Source: Candidatus Wolframiiraptor sinensis (lineage in GTDB: Archaea; Thermoproteota; Nitrososphaeria_A; Caldarchaeales; Wolframiiraptoraceae). From it: DNA of 64,000 bases. Location of the stretch: contig JALNJX010000001.1 of the NCBI GenBank assembly GCA_023268255.1, positions 1 through 64,000 of the forward strand. Direction: 5' to 3'. The notes below the pieces were generated by a model. That model made no database searches, was not told the DNA's origin, and saw nothing but the letters and a program-made list of their open reading frames with translations. Both the position numbers and the translations under genes were made by a program. Of this stretch, positions 8,575 to 19,653 are shown piece by piece; the stretch's first letter is position 1; every line of letters begins with the position of its first letter.

Positions 8575-9423
8575 TCACCTCACAAATCCCATCGTTAATC
8601 CTCTGATTATGTATTTTTGGATCGCGATCGCCAGCACTATTACCGGGAGCGAGATTACTACTCCGGCCGCGGCTAATGGCCCCCAGAGGATGCCATACTG
8701 GTTGGAGAAGTAAGCGGCGAAGACCGTTAAGGGCATGGCTGCCTCTCCGGGAGCTAATAGCAGTGGGATCAGAAACTCGGCCCAGCTGAACAGGAACGCG
8801 AAGATAGCCGCTGTGGCGAGGCCGCCCGCCGCCTGCGGCAAGACTATCTTGTGGAATACTTCCCACTCGCTGCATCCATCCAGCATCGCCGCCTCCTCAG
8901 TCTCTTTTGGAATATTCTTGAGCGGGCCTATCATGAACCACGTGGTTATTGGGAGAGTTACTATGGGGTAAACCAGTATGAGCCCTCCTATCGTGTTATA
9001 TAGGCCTATGGCCCTTGTTAATACCACGAGCGGGTAAAGTATTGCGACCGCCGGGATCATTCTTAAGCTGAGGATCCAGTTGGCGAAAAGAGTCCCGCCC
9101 GCGCGGAATCTGACTATCGCGTAGGCGGTCATAGCGCCGAGTATGCTGGTGATCAGCGCTATGCAGATTGATACTATCAAGCTGTTCATCAGGTATCTGC
9201 CTATGGGCGGGAAGTGCCCCCTGACACCGTAAATCCCTCCGGTGACGAGCACCTCGAAATAGTTCTTGAGCGTGGGATCGCGCGGCAGAAGTTCCGCGGT
9301 CGCCCACTCACCTATCGGCTTGAATGAGGTTGAGATCATCCAGATGAACGGCGTCAGGTATAATATGACTATCAGCCAGCATACAAGGGTGCTCACAATG
9401 GTGAGTAGATGAGCCCTCTTCAT
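8575..9423 (-). CDS. ABC sugar transporter permease, MalG-like
   Basis: A complete 282-residue inner-membrane permease of the MalG type. It has six hydrophobic segments and the cytoplasmic EAA loop (EEAAMLDGCSEWEVFHKIVLP) that contacts the ATPase. It follows the MalF-like fragment with four bases between them, so they were one operon. The partner permease and binding protein are both truncated and no ATPase gene is nearby, so this intact gene is probably without working partners unless its system is completed elsewhere. Confidence 0.85.
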   Translation of the reverse strand: MKRAHLLTIVSTLVCWLIVILYLTPFIWMISTSFKPIGEWATAELLPRDPTLKNYFEVLVTGGIYGVRGHFPPIGRYLMNSLIVSICIALITSILGAMTAYAIVRFRAGGTLFANWILSLRMIPAVAILYPLVVLTRAIGLYNTIGGLILVYPIVTLPITTWFMIGPLKNIPKETEEAAMLDGCSEWEVFHKIVLPQAAGGLATAAIFAFLFSWAEFLIPLLLAPGEAAMPLTVFAAYFSNQYGILWGPLAAAGVVISLPVIVLAIAIQKYIIRGLTMGFVR

Positions 9424-9427
9424 GCCA

Positions 9428-9917
9428 TCACCCCCATATCAGCCTTTCAATCTTGAAGGTCCTCATCAAAGTGAATATCACTAGAATCGTTGCCATCACG
9501 AGTAGGATCACTGAGAGCAGCGCGGCGTATCCTATGTTCGCCTTAGCCGCCGTCAGCGTAAACCCGACCTTGTAGATGTAGAAGGGGAGCGTCGTGGTAA
9601 CGTTTCCAGGCCCACCGAAGGTCAGCATGTAGATTATATCGAATATCCTGAGGGAGTCTATTAGCCTTAGAAGCGCGATGACCATTATGACGCTCCTCAC
9701 CATCGGCAGCGTTATGTGCCTTAGTATCTTCCACTCGCTTGCCCCATCTATGGAGGCGGCTTCCCGTATGTCGGCGGGGACGCTCTCTATTCCGCTAGCG
9801 ACGGCGAGCATAACATACGGCGTCCACTGCCATATATCGAGTATCGCTAGTGTGAAGATAACGTTGAAGGGGTCGCCGAATGGCGCGCTAAGCCAGGGTT
9901 GTGGAGGTATTCCGAAG
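9428..9917 (-). pseudogene. ABC sugar transporter permease, MalF-like, N-terminally truncated
   Basis: C-terminal part of a MalF-type permease. The frame runs from about 9917 (LFGIPPQPWLSAPFGDP) through a transmembrane segment (DIWQWTPYVMLAVASG) to the EAA loop (IREAASIDGASEWKILRHITLPM) and two further helices. The first 120-150 residues expected for the family are missing. At about 9910-9920 the sequence changes abruptly into the oppositely oriented binding-protein gene, so this is a rearrangement breakpoint. Confidence 0.75.
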
Positions 9918-11202
9918 AGGATTTCATGAAGAAATACCCGAACATCGAGGTTGAGACCCTGCTATTCGACTGGGAAACCGGCAGGGATAGGCAGCTTCAC
10001 GAGTTCGCGACTCGCGCCGGCGAATATGATGTCGTTATGTGGGACTGCATCTACACGGGCGCCTTCGCGCCCCACTGCTACCCGATAGACGAGTTGAGGG
10101 CAAAGTATCCCGATGCGGAGATCTTCACGGAATATGGAGACTTCCTTCCGACAATTGATAGAAGGTATATGCAGTGGGAGGGAAAGAAGATCGGATATGT
10201 AATCTGCGCTAACGTAATGGCGATGTTCTATAGGAAAGATCTCTGGCAAGATCCGAGGATCAAGGACATGTATAGCAAGTGGATAGATAAGAATCTGGCG
10301 GACCTGCAAGCTAAGGCGCCTGAGATAGGCCTTGACCCGAAGAAGATACCAACGGAGCTCAAGGTTCCAACGGTTTTGGAGGATGTCTACGCGATTGGCA
10401 GATTCTTCACGAAGAAATTCAACCCGGATTCACCGGTCGAGGCCGGAAACACAATAATGGCGATGAGGACGCACACCATTCACTGGGAGTACGCTTGGCT
10501 ATTCGCCCAGTGGAGGAACTCGCCCGAGGGCAAGAGAGTATGCGGCGAGCTTAAGGAGCCTTGGGGAGGGCCTTCACGCAGGATGGCAGAATAGCATTCG
10601 ACCCCGCTATAACCGATATGGGAATAAGGGTGCTGAAGATGTTTAAGGAGTTCTGCGAATACGTGCCCAACGCGATGCAGACCGAGTGGTCCGAGTGCAT
10701 GGAGCTCCTCGGCAGAGGCCGCGCCGCAATGTGGGCGGGATCCTGGGCTTCAACATTCATAGACTTCATCGAGAAAGCTCCAGAAGAGTATCCTGAGGTT
10801 GCTGGGAAGATCGCGGCAGCGCCGACTCCGGGAGTCCCGATCGACGGGACCTGGCAGGTGGGCGTTAATAGGTACTCGAAGAATCCGAAGGAGGCTTGGC
10901 TATTCTGTCAATACCTAGTGCTCCGCGAATCCGCGATAAAGCAGTGGAAGGTCTCCTCGTCGTTCCCAGGCCGCCGCTCGGTGATCGAGGAGCTGGCGCC
11001 GCAGTATCCGGGAATATTCAAGGAGGTATTCCTAGACTCGTTGCTTAGGGCGGACTTCAGGAATTATGTTCCGGAGAACCCGATGCTCGAGGACTCGATA
11101 GCCAAGTGGGTTACGGAGTACGTCGCTGGCAGAATCGACGCCGAGACCGCAATACATGAGCTGACGAAAGAGTGGAAGTCCATCCTCAGGCTCTCCTACT
11201 AA
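9915..11202 (+). pseudogene. ABC transporter sugar-binding protein, truncated and frameshifted
   Basis: Family 1 type extracellular solute-binding protein. It begins mid-domain at EDFMKKYPNIEVE, so signal peptide, lipobox and the first strand are missing. Frame 1 ends at 10594; homology continues in a second frame from about 10561 (GRAFTQDGRIAFDPAI) to 11202. Restoring one base near 10565-10575 rejoins the halves. Typical features remain, such as MWAGSW and the C-terminal helix. It lies head-to-head with the permease fragment although such genes are normally co-directional, implying an inversion. Confidence 0.75.
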
Positions 11203-11265
11203 TCATCCCCTCCCATCTTTTTTCTTGAGCTTAGATTAAATATGCCTTATCGGCAGGCTTAATTA

Positions 11266-12066
11266 TTGAGGTTGAAATTTATTCTCGGGTGGCCTGCTCT
11301 ACTGGTTGAGAAGCCTACTAGATCATTGATAGTCGCTGATGTTCATTTCGGTTTTGAGGCGGAGCTTGCGGGGAGTGGCATCAGGGTTCCTAGCCAAGCT
11401 TGGAGGCTCGAGAGAAGCCTTATCGAGCTTTGTGAGGAGGCGGGCGCTGAGAAGCTGATATTCCTGGGAGACCTTAAGCACATGATCCCGCTGTCCTCTT
11501 GGATCGAGTGGAGGGAGATGCCCGAGGCGATCCGGAGGATGCGCGAGCTCGGCGTCGAGCTAATACTAATTCCCGGAAACCATGATGGCGGCGTGGATGA
11601 TATTCTGGGAGACCTGGTCTCCTATCAATCCTCGAGGGGGATGCTCATCGAGGGAGGGCGAAGGATATTCCTGTTTCACGGTCATGCCTGGCCTGATGAG
11701 CGCGTCCTCGATGCCGACGTCATAGTGATGGGCCATCTTCACCCTGTCGTGAGCCTGAGAACCGACATAGGCTCCATCATAAGTAGGAAGGTGTGGCTTT
11801 ATGCTAGCGGAGATAAGAAGATGCTCGCCGAGAAGCTCGGAGTAAGCAGCAGGAGAAGGGGCAGGATAGACTTGATAGTGATGCCAGCCTTCAACCCCAT
11901 AGTATCCGGGTTATCCGTGAACAGTCTCCAGCCTCGGGAGAGGCTCTGGCCGCTGGTGAGAAGCGGAGCCTTCGACCTAGATAAAGCTGAGGCGATAACG
12001 CTCGAGGGCGAGCGCCTCGGATATATAGGATACCTGAGAAGGCTTTTACTGGAGCGGGAGGCTTGA
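11266..12066 (+). CDS. Metallophosphoesterase of the COG1407 type
   Basis: A 266-residue calcineurin-like phosphoesterase. Metal-binding motifs in order: ADVHFG, GDLKH, GNHDGG, FLFHGHAW and GHLHP. COG1407 proteins are predicted phosphohydrolases, some encoded beside DNA-repair helicases or ligases; the substrate is unknown. TTG at 11266 is used (TTG 11272 also fits), with an AT-rich TATA-like stretch at 11231-11245. Its stop overlaps the start of the SWIM-protein gene by four bases, so the two are translationally coupled. Confidence 0.8.
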   Translation: MRLKFILGWPALLVEKPTRSLIVADVHFGFEAELAGSGIRVPSQAWRLERSLIELCEEAGAEKLIFLGDLKHMIPLSSWIEWREMPEAIRRMRELGVELILIPGNHDGGVDDILGDLVSYQSSRGMLIEGGRRIFLFHGHAWPDERVLDADVIVMGHLHPVVSLRTDIGSIISRKVWLYASGDKKMLAEKLGVSSRRRGRIDLIVMPAFNPIVSGLSVNSLQPRERLWPLVRSGAFDLDKAEAITLEGERLGYIGYLRRLLLEREA

Positions 12067-12389
12067 CGAGCATCCTGGTAGAGGCTGAGAACGCGGTGAG
12101 AGCTGGCAGGGTGAGGCTGCACATCTTCAAGCCGAGCGAAAGGAGTAGGTGGGTAGTCGTCGGGAGGCATGGGGAGTATCTTGTTCTCCCCGAGGCCGGC
12201 TACTGCTCATGCCCCGACTTCTTCTTCAGGGTCATGAGCGGCGAGAAGTCCACCTGCTATCACCTAGTAGCCGTGAAGCTCGCAATCGAGAGAAATCAAT
12301 TCAAGATCATGGAGATGGATGATGCCGAGCACGATCAGCTCATGGAGCGCTGGCTCAGAGGTGAAGTCTCCTCGGAAAAAGGAGCATGA
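12063..12389 (+). CDS. Small SWIM zinc-finger protein
   Basis: A 108-residue protein with one SWIM-type finger: CSCPDFF at residues about 49-55 and CYHLVAVK about 15 residues later, giving C-x-C-x(n)-C-x-H. SWIM domains bind DNA or partner proteins; in archaea some partner RadA-like recombinases. The TTG start lies inside the stop of the phosphoesterase gene. No enzymatic domain is present. Confidence 0.75.
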   Translation: MTSILVEAENAVRAGRVRLHIFKPSERSRWVVVGRHGEYLVLPEAGYCSCPDFFFRVMSGEKSTCYHLVAVKLAIERNQFKIMEMDDAEHDQLMERWLRGEVSSEKGA

Positions 12390-12442
12390 GATCCTGCTCG
12401 AGCCATATAAATCAGCTACAGGAAAAATGCGGGAGCTCTATG

Positions 12443-14049
<1,607 letters not shown>

Positions 14050-14050
14050 A

Positions 14051-14078
14051 GACCTAAGCGTGATCATGTGCTTAGGTC
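14051..14078 (-). other. rRNA leader hairpin
   Basis: GACCTAAGC at 14051-14059 and GCTTAGGTC at 14070-14078 form a perfect nine-base-pair stem with a 10-nt loop, just outside the processing stem. Confidence 0.5.
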
Positions 14079-14085
14079 CCCATTT

Positions 14086-14171
14086 TGTAACTGGCGGAGG
14101 AGGCCGCCCACACATTGGCAGGCCGGGTAGCGGCCCGAGGCGTTCGTGGGCGGTACCGCCGTCGCCGCCAG
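14086..14171 (-). ncRNA. Structured leader RNA, H/ACA-like candidate
   Basis: On the minus strand CTGGCGG (14171-14165) pairs with CCGCCAG (14097-14091), and inside it CCGCCCAC pairs with GTGGGCGG. The outer stem is followed by TT then ACA (14088-14086), and about 15 nt separate the base of the upper stem from ACA, as the H/ACA guide rule requires. A TATA box (14197-14208) would start transcription close to the first base of the stem. A kink-turn is not clearly visible, so this may be only a structured rRNA leader. Confidence 0.35.
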
Positions 14172-14196
14172 CCAACAATATGTAATGGGCTCCTTG

Positions 14197-14208
14197 GATA
14201 AAAACTTG
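14197..14208 (-). promoter_or_regulatory. Probable 16S rRNA promoter
   Basis: On the minus strand AAGTTTTTATCC lies about 25 bases upstream of the first leader hairpin (14171) and about 200 bases before mature 16S. Position and composition fit an archaeal TATA box for the rRNA transcript. Confidence 0.5.
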
Positions 14209-14559
14209 TCGCATCCTCTCCAGCCCAGCCGCCCGCAGATCTCGAGACCCCGGAGCATGAGCCCCAGAATAAAGCCGCCCCCGGAAATACGCTATTAATC
14301 CGTGGATAAATACTGCTTAAATGCCCGAGTATGACTGAGAATATAATTTCTGCGAAAGCCTTATCCACCTCCCATTTCCTACTAGGAATCGAGGTCGGCC
14401 GGAAGAGGAGAGCGCGTCCATAGAGGAGGGCTGCCGGGGGGTGCCCCGGAAAGCCGTCCTCATGGAGCACCGCGTGCCAGCCCGTGAGCGCCGCGCAAGC
14501 GGTCCCCGAAGGCCATGCATGCGGTGTGGCTGAAGGGGTGTCCCACCTCGGGGAAAAGC
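14209..14559. other. Gene-free region upstream of 16S, GC-rich and structured
   Basis: No coding gene is credible. A plus-strand TATA-like GAATATAATTTC (14339-14350) precedes a GC-rich stretch (about 14375-14560) with strong hairpins. The strongest pairs GAGGAGGGCTGCCGGGG with CCCCGGAAAGCCGTCCTC (about 14423-14463). It was compared by eye with conserved parts of RNase P RNA and SRP RNA and did not match. It could hold an unrecognised non-coding RNA. Confidence 0.3.
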
Positions 14560-15267
14560 TCACGTGGTGGGATGCTCACAAGCCACGCGCCTCCGAAGGC
14601 CGGCCTCAACGTATTTTCTTATTTGCTGGAGGCTTGGGCAGAGGTCGCCATATTTCTCCAAGTATTTTCTCGGGCTCAGCCTCATTACTTCCAGCAGATC
14701 AACGTTTATCACGTATATCGCGTGAAGCCTCATCTTCGAGAGCTTCTCGACTGCGATCTCCGGCGTCTTGTAATACTGGTCACAGAGGCTTTTGAGGAGC
14801 TGGATCTCAGCGGGCTTCCGAGCGCTCGCCGGCTTTAGCAGCGTTCTAGGTATCTGGAGTATGTTGTGGGCTGGAGTCGCTAGGCTGAACCTATCGGCGT
14901 GGGGGCTGTATCTCGCGATCTTGCTTATGGCCCTTGCAGCGAGGTATGCCTGCGGGTCCAGGGCGTTCTCGGGCGACGTGAAGCCGGTCTCGACCTCGAT
15001 TATCATGCTCTCTCCATTTCTCCATGCGATCACGTCGGCCACGAGGTCGTTGGCGAGCGGGTGCTCGAGCTCAACCCTATAGCCCTTGCTCGCGAGATAT
15101 GCCGCGAGAACATACTCCATTATCGAGTGGTTGATCTTTATCCGGTTCTCCCCGTGAAGCGTTATCAGCCTCTCAGCTATCTCGCCGATCCTCCGCCGGA
15201 TTCCCGGGCCATACCTTTCCTCGAGAAGCCTTTGAACGGTTCTCACATCCTCCTCGAAGGGATCCAT
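14560..15267 (-). CDS. Putative PD-(D/E)xK nuclease-like protein
   Basis: A 235-residue protein not recognised by name. Residues about 50-105 look like a restriction-endonuclease fold: YLASKGYRVELEHPL, then D-V-I-A-W...IIEVETG, giving the spaced D and E-x-E of PD-(D/E)xK enzymes, followed by a helix with AARAISKIARY. The catalytic Lys is not obvious (V-E-T replaces E-x-K), so activity is uncertain. Charged N terminus, no membrane segment. It ends inside a hairpin-forming sequence upstream of the rRNA operon. Confidence 0.45.
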   Translation of the reverse strand: MDPFEEDVRTVQRLLEERYGPGIRRRIGEIAERLITLHGENRIKINHSIMEYVLAAYLASKGYRVELEHPLANDLVADVIAWRNGESMIIEVETGFTSPENALDPQAYLAARAISKIARYSPHADRFSLATPAHNILQIPRTLLKPASARKPAEIQLLKSLCDQYYKTPEIAVEKLSKMRLHAIYVINVDLLEVMRLSPRKYLEKYGDLCPSLQQIRKYVEAGLRRRVACEHPTT

Positions 15268-15343
15268 CTTGAAGCCGGAACGGTGTGGGAGATATTAACC
15301 ATAGCGCGGCTGACGCGGCGGCGTGGGAGATGATTCGAGCGGC

Positions 15344-16492
15344 TTACTCGGGTGTGGCCATGATTATGAAGGCGTTGAGCCTCCCATACATTATCTGCCT
15401 CCTCGACTCGACGATGTATCCGGCGGACTCGAGCGCTCTTCCGAAGATCGTTGGCTTCGAGACTATCGCGGTCAGCCTGGCATCTGGCGCGGCATCACGT
15501 ATCGAGGCGCAAATCTTTTGATAGAACTCCTCTATCCTCCTGACGCCCATTCTCACTCCATAGGGAGGATTCATCAAGACGTGGCTCGGCCTCTCATCTA
15601 GCCACTCATCTAGCCTCAGCGCATCTCCGACGACGAGCTTGATCGCGCTCAGCACTCCAGCGGCCTCGGCGTTCGCGATGGCGCCTCTAATGCTCTTCGG
15701 CGAGGCATCTGAGCCGATGATCCTCGGCCTGAACTCGAGGTCGGCCTTGGCTTCAAGCTCCTCCGCAATCTCCTGAATTCTCTCTCTATTCAAGAACTTG
15801 AGCCTGCTGGCGGCGAGATCGTGGAGCCTTCTCGCTCCTGGAGGCATTCTCAGCGCGATTAGGGCGGCCTCAATCGGTATTGTTCCTCCGCCGCACATGG
15901 GGTCTAGGAGCGCCTCCTCCCTCCTCCACCCCGAGAGCATCAGCATGCTCGCCGCTATGCTTGGCTGGAGCGCGGCCCTATGATGATAAACCCTGTAATA
16001 TCTCCTGTGAAGGGATTTTCCGGTGGTATCGAGGCCTATCAGCAACTCCGAGTCCCTGATCAGGCAGTAGAGCTGGACATCGGGGTTATCCAGGTTCACT
16101 CTGAGCCTCGTTCCCGTCTTCTCCCTGAAGCTCTCTATCACTGCCCTGCCCACAGCCGCCGCCATATCCATGCTCGTGAAAGGCTTATCCTTCGAGTGCC
16201 TCTCACCCTTGACCGCAAACGTCTGATCTGCTCCAATGAACTCCGCGTAATCCACTTCCCTCGCGGCTCGATAAACATCATCCAGGACCTCGGCGCTCGA
16301 CTTGGAGATGAGCACGAAGATCCTGTGAAGAGTCCTGGACGCGAGGTTCAGCCTTATTATGCCGTCCTCGTCGGTCTCGAAAAAGATCTTGCCGACATCC
16401 GGCCTGGCCTCGGTCCCGAGTATCTCACCGCATTCCCGCGCCGCGACATCCTCGAGCCCCATAATGGTTGTGGCGAAGCATTTGAATCTCAA
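15344..16492 (-). CDS. trm14: THUMP-domain tRNA (guanine-N2) methyltransferase, Trm14-like
   Basis: A 382-residue RNA methyltransferase. The N-terminal ferredoxin-like plus THUMP region (about 1-160) binds the tRNA acceptor. The Rossmann methyltransferase part has the SAM motif LLDPMCGGGTIPIEAAL and the catalytic NPPYGVRMG. The architecture matches archaeal Trm14, which makes m2G at tRNA position 6; close relatives modify rRNA or position 10, so the site is not certain. It lies 19 bases downstream of the DRG GTPase on the same strand. Confidence 0.82.
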   Translation of the reverse strand: MRFKCFATTIMGLEDVAARECGEILGTEARPDVGKIFFETDEDGIIRLNLASRTLHRIFVLISKSSAEVLDDVYRAAREVDYAEFIGADQTFAVKGERHSKDKPFTSMDMAAAVGRAVIESFREKTGTRLRVNLDNPDVQLYCLIRDSELLIGLDTTGKSLHRRYYRVYHHRAALQPSIAASMLMLSGWRREEALLDPMCGGGTIPIEAALIALRMPPGARRLHDLAASRLKFLNRERIQEIAEELEAKADLEFRPRIIGSDASPKSIRGAIANAEAAGVLSAIKLVVGDALRLDEWLDERPSHVLMNPPYGVRMGVRRIEEFYQKICASIRDAAPDARLTAIVSKPTIFGRALESAGYIVESRRQIMYGRLNAFIIMATPE

Positions 16493-16511
16493 GCGCGCCG
16501 CCCCACCTCAT

Positions 16512-17726
16512 CTAGATCTTTATCTCGACGATATCTCCATCCTCGAGAACGTGATCCGGCCCAACCCTCTGGCCCTGAACCTTGACGGATCTTCCCCAGA
16601 CCCTCGCGTACTTCATCCTCTCCGCAAAGTCCTTGTGAATCACTTCTGCGAGATCCTTAACTGTGGAGTTTCTCGGAAGTATTATCGGCTTATCCGAGGT
16701 GGCGCCGGCCTTCCTAGTGTATATCCTCATCAGATTGAGGGACTCGAATATCGCCTTTCTGAGATCATCTAGGCCCGCGCCCCGCTCGGCCGAGACGGCC
16801 ACGACCGGGATCTCGCCGGCAATACTCCTGACATCATCGAGGGCACCCGGAGCCGCTTGATCGATCTTATTTACGGCAATGAGGGCTCTCTTATGGATCA
16901 TCTCCCTTATCACCGCCTCCTCGAAGTCCTCTATGCTGGCCTCGCCGCGGACTTTAACCACGGCATTCCTTATCCCGATGGATCTCAGCAGATCCTCCAC
17001 CTCCTTCACATCGCCCCTAATACTTCCGAAGACGACGAGCCTTATCCCGCCGCTATCCTTCTTCTCGATCTCTATCTCGCATCTCTTGCGCCTGAAGCTG
17101 ACTCCAGACTCATCATAGATCTCTAGTATCTTCTCGAGCTGGCTCGCTGGATCGCGCGCGCCATTCAGAATGATCAGGATCAGGTCCGCGTTTTTGGAGA
17201 AGCCTATCGACCTGTTCGTGAACTGCGTCTCCTCGAGGTCCTCGGTCAGGATCGCCGGGAGCTCGACGAGCTGGATCTCGACGCCATCGTAGAGCATCAT
17301 GCCGGGAACCGGCGTCGTTGTCGTGAGCGGGTAATGCGTGACCTGCGGCCTCGCATTCGTCAGTGCCCTGAGAAGGCTTGACTTACCCGAGTTCGCAGCG
17401 CCTATCAAGACCACCTGAGCAGCACCTTCCTTCGGCACGTGAAAGTAATCTCTTCTAACAGCTCTCAACGAAGCCTTCCGCTCAGCCTCCCTCCTGAGCT
17501 CGGCTATCCTCCGCTTAATTCTCCCCCTAAGCTTCTCGGTCCCCTTATGATCCGGGATGAGGCTGAGAGCCTCCTCAAGCGCCCTAATCTTCTCCTCGAT
17601 AGTCCTCGCCACCTGATACTTCGCAAGCGCCCTCTCGGCCTCGGCCGGCAGGTTTGCGGGCATTCCCCGAAAATCCTTTACCCCAAGCTCAGCTAATAAA
17701 TGATCGCGGCGCTCATACTTGGACAA
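16512..17726 (-). CDS. DRG/OBG-family GTPase with TGS domain
   Basis: A 404-residue translation-associated GTPase. After a helical N terminus come G1 (IGAANSGKSSLLRAL), the G2 region (TTTTPVPG), G3 (VELPAI in place of the usual DxPG), G4 (NKID) and G5 (VSAERG), and a C-terminal TGS domain (GQRVGPDHVLEDGDIVEI). This is the DRG arrangement, linked to ribosome function. The TTG at 17726 overlaps the upstream frame of argS on the opposite strand, so the two promoters overlap. Confidence 0.85.
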   Translation of the reverse strand: MSKYERRDHLLAELGVKDFRGMPANLPAEAERALAKYQVARTIEEKIRALEEALSLIPDHKGTEKLRGRIKRRIAELRREAERKASLRAVRRDYFHVPKEGAAQVVLIGAANSGKSSLLRALTNARPQVTHYPLTTTTPVPGMMLYDGVEIQLVELPAILTEDLEETQFTNRSIGFSKNADLILIILNGARDPASQLEKILEIYDESGVSFRRKRCEIEIEKKDSGGIRLVVFGSIRGDVKEVEDLLRSIGIRNAVVKVRGEASIEDFEEAVIREMIHKRALIAVNKIDQAAPGALDDVRSIAGEIPVVAVSAERGAGLDDLRKAIFESLNLMRIYTRKAGATSDKPIILPRNSTVKDLAEVIHKDFAERMKYARVWGRSVKVQGQRVGPDHVLEDGDIVEIKI

Positions 17727-17762
17727 TCTTTAAGATTCTCGATCGCTCCTCCGGTCTGGGAG

Positions 17763-19643
17763 ATGGGGCTCAGGCGCTTTATTGCTGAGGCTGAGAGGCT
17801 TCTTAGATCGGCCGGAGTCCAAGAGCCATTAGTCCAAGTGAATAGGGATCCGGGCTTCGGCGAGGTCTCTTCGACCGCGGCCTTCCAGCTCGCAAAGAGC
17901 CTCGGGAGGAGCCCTAAGCTGATCGCGGAGGAGATTGCGGCTAGGATAGATGTCTCGAAGTCGGATCTCATCAGCGCCGTCGAGGCAATTAACGGATACG
18001 TGAACTTCAAGGCCAACTGGATGGAGTATTCCCGGGTGATACTCGAGGAGATTCTCTCGAGCGGCGAGCGGTATGGCTCATCGGGCGCCGGAACTGGAAA
18101 GAGGATAATAATCGAACACACAAGCGTGAACCCGAATAAGCCGCTTCACGTAGGACACGCGAGAAACGTCTGCATCGGCGACACCCTCGCTAGGCTATAC
18201 AGGTTCCTCGGATACGACGTCCTCGTCCTAAACTACATTGATGATAGCGGGACCCAGATGGCCGACGTAATCCTCGGATTCATGGAGCTCGGATATAGCC
18301 TAGACCCGCCTGCTGAAATGAGATTCGACGAGTACTGCGGCGACGTGGTTTACGTAGAATCGGTCAGGAGGGCGGAATCCGATCCATCCCTGGCCGAGAA
18401 GAGGAGGCAGATAACGAGGGAGATAGAGTCCGGGAGCGGCAAAGCCTTCGAGCTCAATAGCATGATAGTGCGGAGAGTTTTAATGGATCAGCTTAAGACA
18501 TGCTGGAGGCTCGGCGCGAGGTACGACTTGCTGAACATGGAGAGCGACATCCTCGCGTACGGCCTATGGGATGAGGTGTTTGAGAAGCTGAGGGCCGCCG
18601 GCGCCGTGTACTTCGCGGATAGCGGGCCTAAGGCGGGGTGCTGGCTCCTAGATCTCTCAGGTCATCCGGTTCTCTCGAAGGAGGGCGATGAGGTCCTGAT
18701 AAAGAGCGATGGCACGACGACGTACATAGCGAGAGATATAGCATACGCGGCATGGAAGCTCGGAGCATCATCAAAGGACTTCTCATACGAGGTCTTCGGC
18801 GAGAACCCGGATGGATCGAGGATCTACGCGACGTCGATGAGCGGCGGCGCGAGGATTCCGATCTCAGGCGCTGTCAAGGTGATAAACGTGATAGATGTTA
18901 GGCAGAGGAGGCCGCAGGAGATAGTGAGGTATGCGCTGGGCCTGCTCGGCCTAGATGCCACCAAATACGTCCATTATGGATATGAGGTCGTCGCCCTGAG
19001 CAGGAAGGATGCTGAGAGGCTCGGCTACAGCCCGGAGCCAAGCCAGAAAGTAGTCCACATGAGCGGGAGGAGGGGTCTCTACATTAAGGTGGATCAGCTA
19101 TTGAACATGCTCAGGGAGAGGGCGATGAAGGAGGTTCGCGAGAGGCATCCAGACTGGAGCGATGATATGATTTTCGAGACCGGCGAGAAGATAGCCGTGG
19201 CCGCGCTCAGATACGCCCTGATAAGGCAGGACATCGATAAGCTGATAGTAATCGATACGGATGAGATTATGCGGCTCGAGGGCGCTACGGGCCCATACCT
19301 GCAATACACTTACGCGAGGGCTCTTAGGATACTCGAGAAGGCGGGCTCCGAGTTCTCCACAGCCCCCCCGAGCGAGCCCGGCGAGCACGAGAAGACGCTC
19401 CTCAGGAAAATGGCCTATCTGCCGATCCTCCTCGACGAGTTCCATTCAAGCATGCTGATAAAGCCGATCGCCGACTACGCATACGAGCTTGCATCAGAGT
19501 TCAACATCTTCTACGAGAATGTACCTGTTCTGAGGGCCGAGCATGGGGAAAGGGCCTTCAGGCTCGCAATCGTCAAGTCATTCGTAACAGTATTCTCAAT
19601 AGTGTTGGATCTGCTCGGCATACCGAGACTCGATTTTATGTGA
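17763..19643 (+). CDS. argS: Arginyl-tRNA synthetase
   Basis: Class I synthetase charging tRNA-Arg. The N-terminal Add-1 domain is followed by the HIGH motif as HVGHARN (in NPNKPLHVGHARN), the YIDDSGTQ segment, the degenerate KMSKS region (VHMSGRRGLYIKVDQLL), and the anticodon-binding DALR domain. ATG at 17763 gives 626 residues starting MGLRRFIAEAE; a TATA-like CTTTAAGA (about 17738) is correctly spaced for a leaderless message. The longer frame from 17700 would run into the divergent GTPase. Confidence 0.93.
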   Translation: MGLRRFIAEAERLLRSAGVQEPLVQVNRDPGFGEVSSTAAFQLAKSLGRSPKLIAEEIAARIDVSKSDLISAVEAINGYVNFKANWMEYSRVILEEILSSGERYGSSGAGTGKRIIIEHTSVNPNKPLHVGHARNVCIGDTLARLYRFLGYDVLVLNYIDDSGTQMADVILGFMELGYSLDPPAEMRFDEYCGDVVYVESVRRAESDPSLAEKRRQITREIESGSGKAFELNSMIVRRVLMDQLKTCWRLGARYDLLNMESDILAYGLWDEVFEKLRAAGAVYFADSGPKAGCWLLDLSGHPVLSKEGDEVLIKSDGTTTYIARDIAYAAWKLGASSKDFSYEVFGENPDGSRIYATSMSGGARIPISGAVKVINVIDVRQRRPQEIVRYALGLLGLDATKYVHYGYEVVALSRKDAERLGYSPEPSQKVVHMSGRRGLYIKVDQLLNMLRERAMKEVRERHPDWSDDMIFETGEKIAVAALRYALIRQDIDKLIVIDTDEIMRLEGATGPYLQYTYARALRILEKAGSEFSTAPPSEPGEHEKTLLRKMAYLPILLDEFHSSMLIKPIADYAYELASEFNIFYENVPVLRAEHGERAFRLAIVKSFVTVFSIVLDLLGIPRLDFM

Positions 19644-19653
19644 TGCCCCGGCC

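Noticed and set aside
14375-14560. RNase P RNA or SRP RNA
   Set aside because: Universal RNase P core segments and the SRP GGAAGGGAGC-type loop were not found.
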